From CAYSRJ01 sp964521865 (lineage in GTDB: Bacteria; Spirochaetota; B62-G9; DRHN01), in contig CAZFTJ010000002.1 of the NCBI GenBank assembly GCA_964521865.1, forward strand, positions 1-64,000: a stretch of 64,000 nt of DNA, read 5' to 3'. Position numbers and translations under genes: made by a program. How positions within the stretch are numbered: position 1 is the first letter of the stretch; the number at the start of each line of letters is the position of its first letter. Shown here piece by piece: positions 24,133 through 33,574 of this stretch. The notes beneath the pieces are model-generated. The model searched no databases. It was given only the letters and a program-made list of their open reading frames with translations, and was not told where the DNA came from.

Positions 24133-27132
24133 TTATAGTACTGCAAGCGCTTCCAGGATTTGTTCGTTTCTGAAACCTTTTAAATCTATCGCCGACCCCC
24201 GGCATGTCGCAGCACACGCACCGCATCCCTTGCACAGAGCCCTGTTAACGGATGCAACTTTTTTCTCCGGATCGATCTCGACTGCATTGTATGCGCACAC
24301 CTTAACACAGGCGCCGCATCCGCTGCAGCGCTCCTCACGCACGTATGATACCTTCCCTTCGGCCATGATTGTCTTTTTCCCGAGAACCGTTGCGGCTCTC
24401 CCGGCAGCCGCTCTTGCCTGTGCCAGGGTCTCGCTTATGTCCTTGGGATAGTGGGCAAGACCGCATACGAAAATGCCGTCTGTGGCAAAATCGACAGGCC
24501 GAAGTTTTACATGCGCCTCGAGGAAAAACCCATCCGCATCGAGCGGAACCTTCAGCAATTGCGATACCGATTTGTTTTCAGGATCAGGTACGATCCCGGT
24601 GCTGAGAACAAGAAGATCCGGAGAAAAAGAAAGTCTTGCGCCCAATATGCTGTCCTTAACTCGTACAGACAAGCTTGAACCGTCGATGCTGACAACAGGC
24701 TTTTCATCTTCATCATGGCGTACAAATACAACTCCCTTCTCACGTGCAGCCCGATAGTAGCCTTCCCTCAGCCCGTACGTACGCATATCGCGAAAAAGAA
24801 TGTAAACAGACATCCATGGGTTGATTTCCTTCAGTTTAACGGCATTCTTGACGGCAGTCGAACAGCACACACGGCTGCAGTAGGGCCTGGCTTCATCACG
24901 TGATCCGACGCACTGAATCATAACCGCGCTCTTGATGGAAGAAATCGCGGACCTTTCGGCTCCTGCCATCAATTCCCCGAGCTGACGCTGTGTTATCACC
25001 CGTTCATCCTGTCCGAACAGATATTCAACCGGCCTATACTCCCTTCCGCCGGAGGCAACGATGACCACGCCGTGCCCGATTTCCTCTTCAGATCCTTCAA
25101 GCAGAGTCTTGAAATTACCTATATATCCCGAAATATCTCTGATCCTTGCTTTTGTATGGAGTGTAATTCCCGGATTATCACGCACTTTTTCAATGAGCGA
25201 TTGCAGAAAATTCTGCGTGTCGTCTCCTCTAAGCGTGCAGTATATATACCTGAGATTTCCACCAAGCTCCTCCTCTCTCTCAAGCAGATGCACGCCGAAT
25301 CCCTGATCGGCAAGGTCGAGCGCTGCGGTCATTCCGGCAAGACCTCCGCCGATGATTAAAGCACTCCTGTTGATATCAAGTGTCTCCCTGTACAGGGGTT
25401 CGGCATAAAGGACTCTTGCAACAGCGCCTCTGGCAAGGTCTTTCGCCTTTTGGGTGGCTTTTTCGGGCTCCTTCTGATGCACCCAGGAGCACTGTTCCCT
25501 CACATTGGCAAATTCGAAGAGATAGGGATTGACCCGGGCTTCCTGCAGAGTCTTCTGGAAAAGCGGTTCATGGGTACGAGGAGTGCATGCGCATACGACC
25601 ACCCGGTTAAGATCCTTCTCCTCGATTGTTTCTTTTATTGTTTTCTGGGAATCCTGAGCGCATGCAAAGAGGAGGTCCTGTGCATGCTTTACACCCGGCA
25701 GGTTTGAAGCGTATTCCACAACCTGCGGTACGTCAACGGTTGATGCGATATTGATTCCACATCTGCAGACAAAAACTCCCACCCTGGACGGTATCCCTCT
25801 GATGTCCTTTTCAGGCGGATACTCAAGGCGTATTTCTCTTCTGCGCAACTTACCCAGAAAAGACGCTGCCGCAGACGCGGCCCCGCTCGCCTCCATTACG
25901 GATTCCGGAATATCCTTCGGTCCTGCAATACTGCCGCATGCGAAAACCCCGATTTTGCCTGTATCGACCGGGTGGAAGGTCTCTACCTGTAAGAAACCTC
26001 GTTCATCGAGTGAGGCGCCCAGCCTCACCGCAGCATCCCTCGAAGATGCCGAGGGTTCCAGTCCCACGGAAAGGACGACGAGGTCGAACGTTTCCTGCGT
26101 GACGGCCCCTTTCTGTGTTGTATAGCGGACAACAAGGTCGTTCGTTCCGGGATCGGCATTGATGGATGCGATGCGACCACAGACATAACGGGTTTTGTGT
26201 TCTCCCTTTGCCCTGTCGACATACCTGTCAAACCCCTTGCCGTAGGCTCGCACATCCATGTAAAAAATAGTGCTCGTCGCTCCGGGCAGATGCTCTCTTG
26301 CTATTATGGCATGTTTAGCAGCCTGCATGCAGCAGACTGAAGAACAGTACTCATTACCGGCCTGTACATCCCTCGATCCGACGCATTGGAGAATCGCTAT
26401 TCTTCCCGGCTCTTTTCCGTCCGAAGGTCTCAGCACGTGTCCGCCTGTCGGACCGGATGCGCTGAGCATCCTTTCGAATTCAATACTCGTCACCACATTG
26501 GGGAAAAGCTTGTATCCGTATTCACTCTTAAGCCTGGCGTCAAATTCCTGGGATCCGGCAGCCAGGATCACGGCTCCGACCTCAAAATAGAGAACCTGCT
26601 CCTTCTGGTCGAAATCAATTGCACCGGCCTGACAGAATTTTTCACAAATACGGCACTTTCCCCTCTGATGGTAAATACAGTGATCCCTGTCCATAATGGG
26701 AAGTGCGGGTACTGCCTGTGGAAAAGGAATGTGTATGCACTTCGTCTTGCTCAGGCCTTTATTGTACATATCCGGAATCTTGGTTGGACACTTTGACACG
26801 CATATTCCGCACCCGGTGCACTTCTCTTCATCAACGTAACGTGGTTTTTTGAGAACCTTCAGCCTGAAGTTCAGCGGCGAACCTTCCAGGCCGAGAATCT
26901 CAGCGTTGCTGATAATCCGAACATAGGGATGACTGCCCGCATCAACCAGCTTTGGTGAGAGGATGCACATTGCGCAGTCGTTTGTGGGAAAGGTCTTATC
27001 GAGCTGCGCCATTCTTCCACCGATTGAAGGGCCCTTCTCAAAAAGATAGGTTTCAATCCCCATGTCTCCCAGGTCGAGGGCAGCCTGTATTCCTGCCACA
27101 CCCCCTCCAATTACCGCCGCTGTTTTATACAT
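24133..27132 (-). CDS. hdrA: HdrA-like flavoprotein, double-length (copy 3 of the operon)
   Basis: This 999-residue protein is built from two HdrA-like halves. Half one: FAD site AAVIGGGVAGIQAALDLGDM, TFPTNDCAMCILSPKLVDAG, a ferredoxin pair (CTGCGICVSKCP; CRICEKFCQAGAI) and the bridging cluster motif YCSSVCCMQAAK. Half two begins with the HdrA N-terminal domain (VGVFVCRCGINIASTVDV; VVCACTPRTHEPLFQ). It continues with a second FAD site (LIIGGGLAGMTAALDLADQ), YCSRVCCSTAVK and two C-terminal [4Fe-4S] motifs (CSGCGACVKVCAY; CKGCGACAATCRG). HdrA is the flavin bifurcation centre of heterodisulfide reductase complexes. All expected cysteines are present. Its start overlaps the stop of the FrhB-like gene by one base. 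Confidence 0.85.
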   Translation of the reverse strand: MYKTAAVIGGGVAGIQAALDLGDMGIETYLFEKGPSIGGRMAQLDKTFPTNDCAMCILSPKLVDAGSHPYVRIISNAEILGLEGSPLNFRLKVLKKPRYVDEEKCTGCGICVSKCPTKIPDMYNKGLSKTKCIHIPFPQAVPALPIMDRDHCIYHQRGKCRICEKFCQAGAIDFDQKEQVLYFEVGAVILAAGSQEFDARLKSEYGYKLFPNVVTSIEFERMLSASGPTGGHVLRPSDGKEPGRIAILQCVGSRDVQAGNEYCSSVCCMQAAKHAIIAREHLPGATSTIFYMDVRAYGKGFDRYVDRAKGEHKTRYVCGRIASINADPGTNDLVVRYTTQKGAVTQETFDLVVLSVGLEPSASSRDAAVRLGASLDERGFLQVETFHPVDTGKIGVFACGSIAGPKDIPESVMEASGAASAAASFLGKLRRREIRLEYPPEKDIRGIPSRVGVFVCRCGINIASTVDVPQVVEYASNLPGVKHAQDLLFACAQDSQKTIKETIEEKDLNRVVVCACTPRTHEPLFQKTLQEARVNPYLFEFANVREQCSWVHQKEPEKATQKAKDLARGAVARVLYAEPLYRETLDINRSALIIGGGLAGMTAALDLADQGFGVHLLEREEELGGNLRYIYCTLRGDDTQNFLQSLIEKVRDNPGITLHTKARIRDISGYIGNFKTLLEGSEEEIGHGVVIVASGGREYRPVEYLFGQDERVITQRQLGELMAGAERSAISSIKSAVMIQCVGSRDEARPYCSRVCCSTAVKNAVKLKEINPWMSVYILFRDMRTYGLREGYYRAAREKGVVFVRHDEDEKPVVSIDGSSLSVRVKDSILGARLSFSPDLLVLSTGIVPDPENKSVSQLLKVPLDADGFFLEAHVKLRPVDFATDGIFVCGLAHYPKDISETLAQARAAAGRAATVLGKKTIMAEGKVSYVREERCSGCGACVKVCAYNAVEIDPEKKVASVNRALCKGCGACAATCRGSAIDLKGFRNEQILEALAVL

Positions 27133-28253
27133 TACCGACCCCCGAGCACACGTGCCGCCCTTTCCCGCTTACGGACGGTAAACTCAGCTATTTTCGTCAT
27201 CAGCGTATTCCGGTACGACAGAGACTCCTCCCCCGTATCGAAACGTAACTCCTCGACAAAGCCCTTTTGGTTCGCTTCGTTGTATATCTGCTCTCCCCTG
27301 CCGGTTCGAACCATAACAGTCGTGTAGCCATCGGCCGATCCGATTCCTCCGCATGAAATATCCGCAAACTCGTTCGCGAAATCCGAGCACGCGAAACAGG
27401 ACTGCTTTGCAATCTGATCTATCAGATTAAAAGGCACGTGCAGAGTTGTGCCCCTGTTCATGGTCAGAATGACATCGTCTTTAATATTCATTTTCACGAC
27501 ATCGGAAAGATCTACACCCAGGCTTTTCTCCATTTTTCTGCGCTCTGTTTTGGTAAAGGAGAAGTTTTCCATACAAAAAAGCCCAATTACGAGCTCGATC
27601 GCATCCGACGGGACAACTTTGAGAAGCTGCATCTTCCGAAGCGAATATACCTGACAGGGCGTAGCAACGATCGCCATCCTCCCCGGATTCCACGTGCGAA
27701 GCTTGCTGATCTCACGGATTGTAGGTACAAAAGAAGTATATGATTTGCCGACCTCACCCAGATGGGCGGCATCATCGAAACAGGACCCTGCCGCGTCGAT
27801 CACCTCCTGTTTAGTCATTGCAACGAACGGCAGGCGGGCAAACGGGCCCGTCTTGTGAGAAACTATCGCCCCCTCAATAAGTCTATTCTCAAGAGCGAAG
27901 AGGAGAAGAGAAGTGACAACCCCCCCATCCGTCGCCAGAGAAGCTACGGTGCTGTCGGTCGTCCGGGCTGAGAACAGCCTTTTAAAACTGCCTGCAGGCT
28001 TCTTCCAGTGAAACTGCTCTTTCAGCTCCTTATTGAGGGCCTTTATCTGCGGACAGACGAGGTAACAGATACCGCACTGAAGGCATTTTTCCTCATCCGC
28101 GAATCGGGGTTCGCCTCCCCTGTTAAAACGAAGCGCATTGAGATCGCTGGCGGAGCAGAAGGACACGCAGCCGCCGCAGCGCCCGCAGATTCCATGTGAC
28201 TGTACCTCCTCAATCAAGTCGTGAAAACTTTTTACCTCTTTCGTATATCTCAT
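27132..28253 (-). CDS. FrhB/FpoF-family iron-sulfur flavoprotein
   Basis: The product has 373 residues. Two ferredoxin motifs open the protein (ICGRCGGCVSFCSASDLN; CLQCGICYLVCPQIKALN). The F420-hydrogenase beta-subunit fold follows (SLATDGGVVTSLLLFALENR; RMAIVATPCQVYSLRKMQLL; KQSCFACSDFANEFADISCG). In methanogens this family reduces coenzyme F420. In bacteria without F420, members act as flavin-bearing ferredoxin- or NAD(P)H-linked subunits of Hdr complexes. Which donor is used here cannot be read from the sequence. It overlaps HdrC by four bases and HdrA by one, so it is tightly built into the operon. Confidence 0.75.
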   Translation of the reverse strand: MRYTKEVKSFHDLIEEVQSHGICGRCGGCVSFCSASDLNALRFNRGGEPRFADEEKCLQCGICYLVCPQIKALNKELKEQFHWKKPAGSFKRLFSARTTDSTVASLATDGGVVTSLLLFALENRLIEGAIVSHKTGPFARLPFVAMTKQEVIDAAGSCFDDAAHLGEVGKSYTSFVPTIREISKLRTWNPGRMAIVATPCQVYSLRKMQLLKVVPSDAIELVIGLFCMENFSFTKTERRKMEKSLGVDLSDVVKMNIKDDVILTMNRGTTLHVPFNLIDQIAKQSCFACSDFANEFADISCGGIGSADGYTTVMVRTGRGEQIYNEANQKGFVEELRFDTGEESLSYRNTLMTKIAEFTVRKRERAARVLGGR

Positions 28254-28741
28254 GGGCGGCTCTCATCGGGTAATTTATCAAATCTCGCCCTGATTTCCTC
28301 CATTACCTGCTTTCTCCCCTCAATCGTGCCGAGTATTATATCACGTCTGACCATCTGAGCTAATCTGTCGCAATCTTCGCTGTTCGACAGCATATCCGGC
28401 GGTGTACAGCCGTACTTTATGGAAAGGTATCGGAGTGTTTTCATGATATCCGTAAAGTTCACCTGTTGAGGACAGCGTGCGTAGCAGCGATAGCACAGGA
28501 TGCAAAACCAGATCACAGGGGAACGTAATACATCGTCCCGCATTCCGAGGATGGTCTGACGAATGATCTTTCTGCTGTTGTAGTCATTATCTATGTCGGT
28601 TACCGGGCATCCTGCTGCACAGGTGCCGCAGGCAAAACATTTTCTTATGTTTTCACCACCCGGGAGCGATGCCACTTCGTCGCAGAATCCCGAATCGAGC
28701 TCGTCAATGATTATCACATCCACATTCTCTTCATCTTTCAT
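28250..28741 (-). CDS. hdrC: HdrC-like iron-sulfur subunit (no cognate HdrB beside it)
   Basis: This 163-residue protein carries two [4Fe-4S] motifs, CFACGTCAAGCPV near residue 35 and CILCYRCYARCPQ near residue 80, followed by a helical segment ending with KLPDESRP. This is the HdrC layout: a wire between HdrA and HdrB. No HdrB gene adjoins it; the only HdrB is about 5 kb upstream, with its own HdrC. This subunit may therefore pass electrons to the FrhB-like protein whose start it overlaps, or share the single HdrB. Confidence 0.8.
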   Translation of the reverse strand: MKDEENVDVIIIDELDSGFCDEVASLPGGENIRKCFACGTCAAGCPVTDIDNDYNSRKIIRQTILGMRDDVLRSPVIWFCILCYRCYARCPQQVNFTDIMKTLRYLSIKYGCTPPDMLSNSEDCDRLAQMVRRDIILGTIEGRKQVMEEIRARFDKLPDESRP

Positions 28742-28797
28742 GATCCGGTTCCTTTCAAACCCTTATTATAATGCAGCCGGTGCAAACGCCGGCGGCA

Positions 28798-29940
28798 TTA
28801 CTCGATTCCCCTTTTGTCGGCAAACTCGTCTTCTTTGAATACGGTAACAGGCGGCTTATGAGCAGCATCTTTGCCGGGAACATAGTCAAACATCTCCTGC
28901 AGGCCCCGCCCGATAAGACCGAAAATACTCGAAACCGGAAGCTCGCTGGGGCAGGCGCTATCGCACATGCCACACCCTATACAGGACGTCGCCATATGGC
29001 TCATGCGCGTCAGATGAAATATCAACGTATCGCCCGGCATCCTCACCGCGCCTTTTCTTGAAGCCAGACTCGAAAACTGCCAGGATTTGCGATCAAAAAC
29101 CGGGGATTCAAACACACATTCCTTGCAGTAACATATCGGGCACACATTCATACAGTTATGACAACGGATACAGGTCGACATCATATTCATCAGGTTTTCC
29201 ATACTGCCGATTTGCCCCTGCAATTGCTCAATAACCCTGTGGCGCTCGTTCCTGCGTCTGGTAAAAACTTCCCGAATGACCTGATCCCTGCTCTCTGAGC
29301 TTCCTTCGTTTATATCAAGAGCAAGCTTCTCGAAGAATTCCTTCTCAATTTTATCACCGGCCGATACAAATATCTCTTCCGACGGTTCGTATCCAAAAAA
29401 ACCAAGCGTGATATCCGCGTTCAGCGGAACAGGGTCTTCGCATATCCGACAGGCTTCACGATAAACCGGGCATCCCGCATCTTTCGTCTCCGTATCCCTG
29501 AATCCGTCGAAAAATGCCGCCGGTTCGGGTTCCCCCTCTTTTTGCACCATTCCCGCATAATCACTGACTTTATATGTCCCCGCACAATCCACCCCTATTG
29601 TCACCACATTATCCAGGTTTACCTGAAGGAACTTGACCAGCTCAATGGAGGCTTTCAATTCACAGGGCTTCAGCACAGCTCCTATCCTTTCATCGTTGTT
29701 GCCCGACGTAAGTTCCGAGAGTATTCTTGCAGACTGTACGGCGATGGTGGGGGCGACAGGATTACTGCCCTCAAGCATGTCCGGATCTTTAATCAGGCTC
29801 TGCACAAAACCGTCGCCTGCAGGAAGCTCTTTTGGAACCAGCAGCACATCGATAAATTTACTTTCCAGCAAACTTCGAAAAAACTTTCTTAAACGAGCCA
29901 TGCTGTCCTTGTTCTCTACTCTTAACAGTGCATTTTTCAT
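28798..29940 (-). CDS. FloxC/FdhB-like iron-sulfur subunit (second copy)
   Basis: The product has 380 residues from the ATG at 29940 (MKNALLRVENKDSMARLRKF); a longer frame would run into the MvhD-like gene. The N-terminal half is FrhB/FdhB-like (IGAVLKPCELKASIELVKFL; VVTIGVDCAGTYKVSDYAGM). The C-terminal half carries CIRCHNCMNVCPICYCKECV and CIGCGMCDSACPSELPVSSI, ending with MFDYVPGKDAAHKPP. The floxC gene at 22656 has the same ending (MFDYIPGLSDEDPPLC), showing common ancestry. A Cys-rich segment near residue 165 (GCPVYREACRICEDP) is extra. It lies 14 bases after the second MvhD gene, mirroring the MvhD-floxC pair downstream. Confidence 0.75.
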   Translation of the reverse strand: MKNALLRVENKDSMARLRKFFRSLLESKFIDVLLVPKELPAGDGFVQSLIKDPDMLEGSNPVAPTIAVQSARILSELTSGNNDERIGAVLKPCELKASIELVKFLQVNLDNVVTIGVDCAGTYKVSDYAGMVQKEGEPEPAAFFDGFRDTETKDAGCPVYREACRICEDPVPLNADITLGFFGYEPSEEIFVSAGDKIEKEFFEKLALDINEGSSESRDQVIREVFTRRRNERHRVIEQLQGQIGSMENLMNMMSTCIRCHNCMNVCPICYCKECVFESPVFDRKSWQFSSLASRKGAVRMPGDTLIFHLTRMSHMATSCIGCGMCDSACPSELPVSSIFGLIGRGLQEMFDYVPGKDAAHKPPVTVFKEDEFADKRGIE

Positions 29941-29954
29941 ACTCAGTACTCCGC

Positions 29955-30401
29955 CTATACCATCCATAGCTTCCTTATGGGATTGGGGCCTTTTTTTTTC
30001 ATTTCTTCCACCATACGTGTGGCAGTATCCGCAAACAGCCTGCCCTCTGAAGCGCTGATCCACCTGAGCCACACACGGTCATCATCAAAGCCGAGTTGTT
30101 TCAGAATATGCTTTATTATTGAAATTCGCCTCCTCGCCTTATAGTTTCCCGTCTGATAATGGCAGTCGCCGGGATGGCAGCCCCCGATCAACACGCCGTC
30201 CGCCCCTTCGATCAGCGCTTTCAGCACATATATCGGGTCCACCGCTCCGGAGCACATGAGACGGATGTTTCGAATATTCGGAGGGTACTGCAGCCTGCTT
30301 GTACCGGCAAGATCAGCCCCCGTATATGTACACCAGTTGCAGAGAAATGCCACTATTCTCGGCTCGAACCCTTCCATGACAACCACTCCTTTACAACCCA
30401 T
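29955..30401 (-). CDS. mvhD: MvhD-type electron-transfer subunit (second copy)
   Basis: This 148-residue MvhD-family protein contains IVAFLCNWCTYTGADLAGTS, IRLMCSGAVDPIYVLKALIE and ADGVLIGGCHPGDCHYQTGN, so the [2Fe-2S] cysteines match the copy at 23668. The C-terminal segments (FDDDRVWLRWISASEGRLFA here, PERVQFSWVSASEGGRFAAL there) are also alike. The start is either 30401 or the ATG at 30377. The 126 bases between it and HdrA contain a short GC-rich hairpin (30485-30500). It would couple HdrA copy 2 to the FloxC-like protein that follows. Confidence 0.85.
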   Translation of the reverse strand: MGCKGVVVMEGFEPRIVAFLCNWCTYTGADLAGTSRLQYPPNIRNIRLMCSGAVDPIYVLKALIEGADGVLIGGCHPGDCHYQTGNYKARRRISIIKHILKQLGFDDDRVWLRWISASEGRLFADTATRMVEEMKKKGPNPIRKLWMV

Positions 30402-30527
30402 TTACCCGTATGTTCAGCAGACCTGAGACCGGTTGAACAGGGCCCGGCCTGCAGCACGAACAACCGATTCACCGGATGTTGGCCGGCGGGCACACCCGCC
30501 TCCTCCACCGCTGAGACGCGAGCCCCG

Positions 30528-33500
30528 TTATTCCATAACCTCAGTTAATACCTGGAAGATTGTGGACCTCTCAAAATCATACTGTTGAGACGCCCCGTTC
30601 AAACAGGTAATAACGCAGGTTCCGCACCCTTCGCACAGTTCCGGCAAAACACTGGCTTTTGCGCCTGTCACGTCGATGACACGCGCTTCGTACGGGCAAG
30701 CAGACACACAGAGCCCGCAGCCGGCACAGAGCCTTTCGATAACGTACGCCTGATGCTCCGGGTATTCTTCGAATCCCGACGCAAGAAGTGCCGAAGCCCG
30801 GGCTGCGGCTGCCTTTCCCTGGCAGATTACATCCTCAATACTGTTTGGTGAATGACAAAGCCCGCAAAAATATTTTCCACGGTCCACAGAATCCAGCGGG
30901 GCAGCCTTGGGATTGGCCTCGGCAAAAAAACCGTCCGGATTCAGCGTAAGACCGGCTATTTCAGAGAGCTTTTTGTTGTCCTCATTTACTGCTATGCCGC
31001 TGCTCAGAACAACGAGATCCGCTTCCAGATTCATCCTTTCATCCAGCACACTATCCATAAAAGATACGGCAAGAAAACCGTCCTTTGCGGCGATTGAGGG
31101 TTTATGCGCCTTCTCGTAGCGGATAAACAGTATCCCTCGGTCCCGGGCACTGTAGTAGTATTTTTCGAAAAAGCCGTACGTCCGCATATCCCTGTACAAC
31201 ACAAACACATCTGCTTCGGGATTCAGCTCCTTCAATTGTAATGCATTCTTTACAGCGTTAACGCAGCATATTTTGCTGCAGTAGGGCCTCCTCTCATCCC
31301 GTGAACCCACACACTGTATCATCACAACCGTTTTTGCTCCGGCGACTTTTTCGTCCTCGTCCGCAAGCATGTGCTCGAAGTCCTTCTGGGTGATCACGTT
31401 ATCGTTTTCCCCGTAGAGATACTCATCAGGAACAGCTTCCCCACCCCCTGTTGCGAATATCACGGCGCCGTGCGTTACCTCTTTTTCTTCGCCTTCCGCC
31501 GATATAACGGACCTAAAATTACCCCATGTTCCCTCAAAAGACCTGAGCTCGGAATTCTTGAGAACTTCGATATTCGGATTGGATTCAACGTTCCGAGCCA
31601 GTTCACGGATGAAGGACTGCACATCATTCCCTTTTATTGTATAGTAGCAAGAAAGGGCAATTCCTCCGAGTTTGTCGCTTTTCTCGATCAGGGTGACATA
31701 TATGCCCTGTACTGCAAGGCTCAGACAGCTTGTGAGGCCGGCTATTCCTCCACCGACTACCAGGACTCTTGAATCTATTTTCCTGCCTTCCCTTTTTCGC
31801 AAAACCGCGAGATTCGCCTTCCTGAGACCTGCGTGAATAATCATCTTTGCCTTGCTCAGTGCAGCACCCGGAGCTCCGGCGTGAACGTTTACACACTGTT
31901 CGCCGATATTCGCATACTCTATCAGACAACGGCCCGACCCTACCGCCTGACACCGGAGTTTCAGCATCTTCCTGAGGGCCATGCCGCGGTAACCGGCGAG
32001 CACGACCCTGTTTAGATTGTTTTCAAGAATCCTTTTCTTGATTTCCTCGACCCCTTCTTTCAGAGAGGTGACATTCACCTCAAGGACGCACACTATGTCA
32101 GCGCCTCCAGTAAACGCACCCTTTAACGTCTCAATATCCATCATGTCTGAAAGTACACCCCTGTTGTCGCAGATGAAGACTCCAATCCTCAGATCCCGAT
32201 CATCGCCGCCCTCCACGTTTTCCGAAAGCGAAGGTAGCGTGGTTTCCTCCACAGAATCTCCGAGCAGCATCGACACTTCGGAAGCGGCGCTCGATGCATC
32301 CACCACCGTATCCGGAATATCTCCGGGCTTTCGAAAGGCTCCGGCAACAAATATTCCGGGAACCGAAGTCTTATTCGGGGAGAATTCGTCGGTATGGCAG
32401 AAGTTATACTCATTCAATCGCACCTTCAGCCGTTCGGCAATTTCTCTGATCCCCTGAGGCGGAGTAAACCCCAGGGACAGAACCACCATATCAAACTCTT
32501 CTTCACTGAGACCCTTTGCATCGACGGCGTATGTGATCTTGAGCCGTTTGCTGTGCTGGAGCTCCCGCACCGTTGAGACCGCACTTCTGATGTACCGTAT
32601 CCCGTACTCCCCTCCGGCCCTTTCATAGTAGCGCTCATAATCCTTGCCCATTGTGCGGATGTCCATGAAAAATATGGCCACGTCGAGGTTTGTTATCCTC
32701 TCTTTCGATATCATGGCCTGTTTTGTGGCATACATGCAGCAGATACTCGAACAGTAGCCCTGTCCGCACGCAACATCGCGAGAGCCCACGCACTGTACTA
32801 TCGCCACTTTCTTCGGTCTTCTGCCGTCCGACGGCCGAATGGGAAAACCTCCCGTAAGTGCGGAGAAACTCAGCATCCTCTCGTATTGAACACTTGAGAC
32901 AACATTTGCATATCTGCCGAGCCCGTACTCACCCCTGTGTTCTCCACGAAAAGGCTCGAAACCGAACCCGAGGACTATGGCCCCGGCCTTGAGTTTTTTC
33001 TCACGGGCGTTTTCATTCAGGTCAATCGCACCTGACTCGCACACTTCGACACATGCACCACACCGGGTGCACACGCTGTCATCTATTACGTAAGAGCGCG
33101 GAATGGCCTGATCGAACGGAAGATACACTGCTTTACGCTTTTCAATACCTGCGCCGAGCTTCCGGTTTACCACAACAGGGCACTTGTCGCTGCACTTGCC
33201 GCAGAGCGTACACTTTTCCACGTCAACATACCTCGGCCTTTCTACATAGGAAACTTCAAAGTCTTTTGCCTCACCACTCAGGCCTTTCAGCTCACAGTTG
33301 GTTAACAGCTCGATGTTTTCATGGAATTCGCTCTCATAAATCGGGCAGTAGGCGGGTGGTTTTGGGCTCATAAAGCACACACCGCAGGAATTGGTTGGAA
33401 AGGTACGGTCGAGCAGAGGAAAAAATCCTCCAATGGCAGGGGTGTTCTCGAGCACATGTACATCATAGCCCTTTTCAGCAAGCAGCAGGGACGTCTGGAG

Positions 33501-33554
33501 GCCGGCAATTCCCGCCCCGATTACCAGCACATCTCTGTTTTTCGCTTCGCACAT
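30528..33554 (-). CDS. hdrA: HdrA-like flavoprotein, double-length with degenerate middle domain (copy 2)
   Basis: The product has 1008 residues with two HdrA-like halves as in copy 3. It has FAD sites VLVIGAGIAGLQTSLLLAEK and VLVVGGGIAGLTSCLSLAVQ, bridging cluster motifs YCSSICCMYATK and YCSKICCVNAVK, ferredoxin motifs CTLCGKCSDKCPV and CTRCGACVEVCES, and C-terminal CAGCGLCVSACPY and CEGCGTCVITCLN. The middle HdrA N-terminal domain has lost its hallmark cysteines: VFVCxCG is VFICDNRG, and CTPRTHEP is GYRGMALRK. The N-terminal TFPTNSCGVCFMSPK is also slightly changed. One cluster of the second half is therefore probably absent. It lies 20 bases after hdrB and is the best candidate for the HdrA of a classical HdrABC unit. 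Confidence 0.85.
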   Translation of the reverse strand: MCEAKNRDVLVIGAGIAGLQTSLLLAEKGYDVHVLENTPAIGGFFPLLDRTFPTNSCGVCFMSPKPPAYCPIYESEFHENIELLTNCELKGLSGEAKDFEVSYVERPRYVDVEKCTLCGKCSDKCPVVVNRKLGAGIEKRKAVYLPFDQAIPRSYVIDDSVCTRCGACVEVCESGAIDLNENAREKKLKAGAIVLGFGFEPFRGEHRGEYGLGRYANVVSSVQYERMLSFSALTGGFPIRPSDGRRPKKVAIVQCVGSRDVACGQGYCSSICCMYATKQAMISKERITNLDVAIFFMDIRTMGKDYERYYERAGGEYGIRYIRSAVSTVRELQHSKRLKITYAVDAKGLSEEEFDMVVLSLGFTPPQGIREIAERLKVRLNEYNFCHTDEFSPNKTSVPGIFVAGAFRKPGDIPDTVVDASSAASEVSMLLGDSVEETTLPSLSENVEGGDDRDLRIGVFICDNRGVLSDMMDIETLKGAFTGGADIVCVLEVNVTSLKEGVEEIKKRILENNLNRVVLAGYRGMALRKMLKLRCQAVGSGRCLIEYANIGEQCVNVHAGAPGAALSKAKMIIHAGLRKANLAVLRKREGRKIDSRVLVVGGGIAGLTSCLSLAVQGIYVTLIEKSDKLGGIALSCYYTIKGNDVQSFIRELARNVESNPNIEVLKNSELRSFEGTWGNFRSVISAEGEEKEVTHGAVIFATGGGEAVPDEYLYGENDNVITQKDFEHMLADEDEKVAGAKTVVMIQCVGSRDERRPYCSKICCVNAVKNALQLKELNPEADVFVLYRDMRTYGFFEKYYYSARDRGILFIRYEKAHKPSIAAKDGFLAVSFMDSVLDERMNLEADLVVLSSGIAVNEDNKKLSEIAGLTLNPDGFFAEANPKAAPLDSVDRGKYFCGLCHSPNSIEDVICQGKAAAARASALLASGFEEYPEHQAYVIERLCAGCGLCVSACPYEARVIDVTGAKASVLPELCEGCGTCVITCLNGASQQYDFERSTIFQVLTEVME

Positions 33555-33574
33555 AGTACGATACCGCCTGTATT

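Noticed and set aside
30485..30500. GC-rich hairpin between HdrA copy 2 and the second MvhD gene as a terminator
   Set aside because: GGCGGG-CACA-CCCGCC has no T run and lies inside an otherwise continuous operon; it may be an mRNA-processing or stabilising stem.
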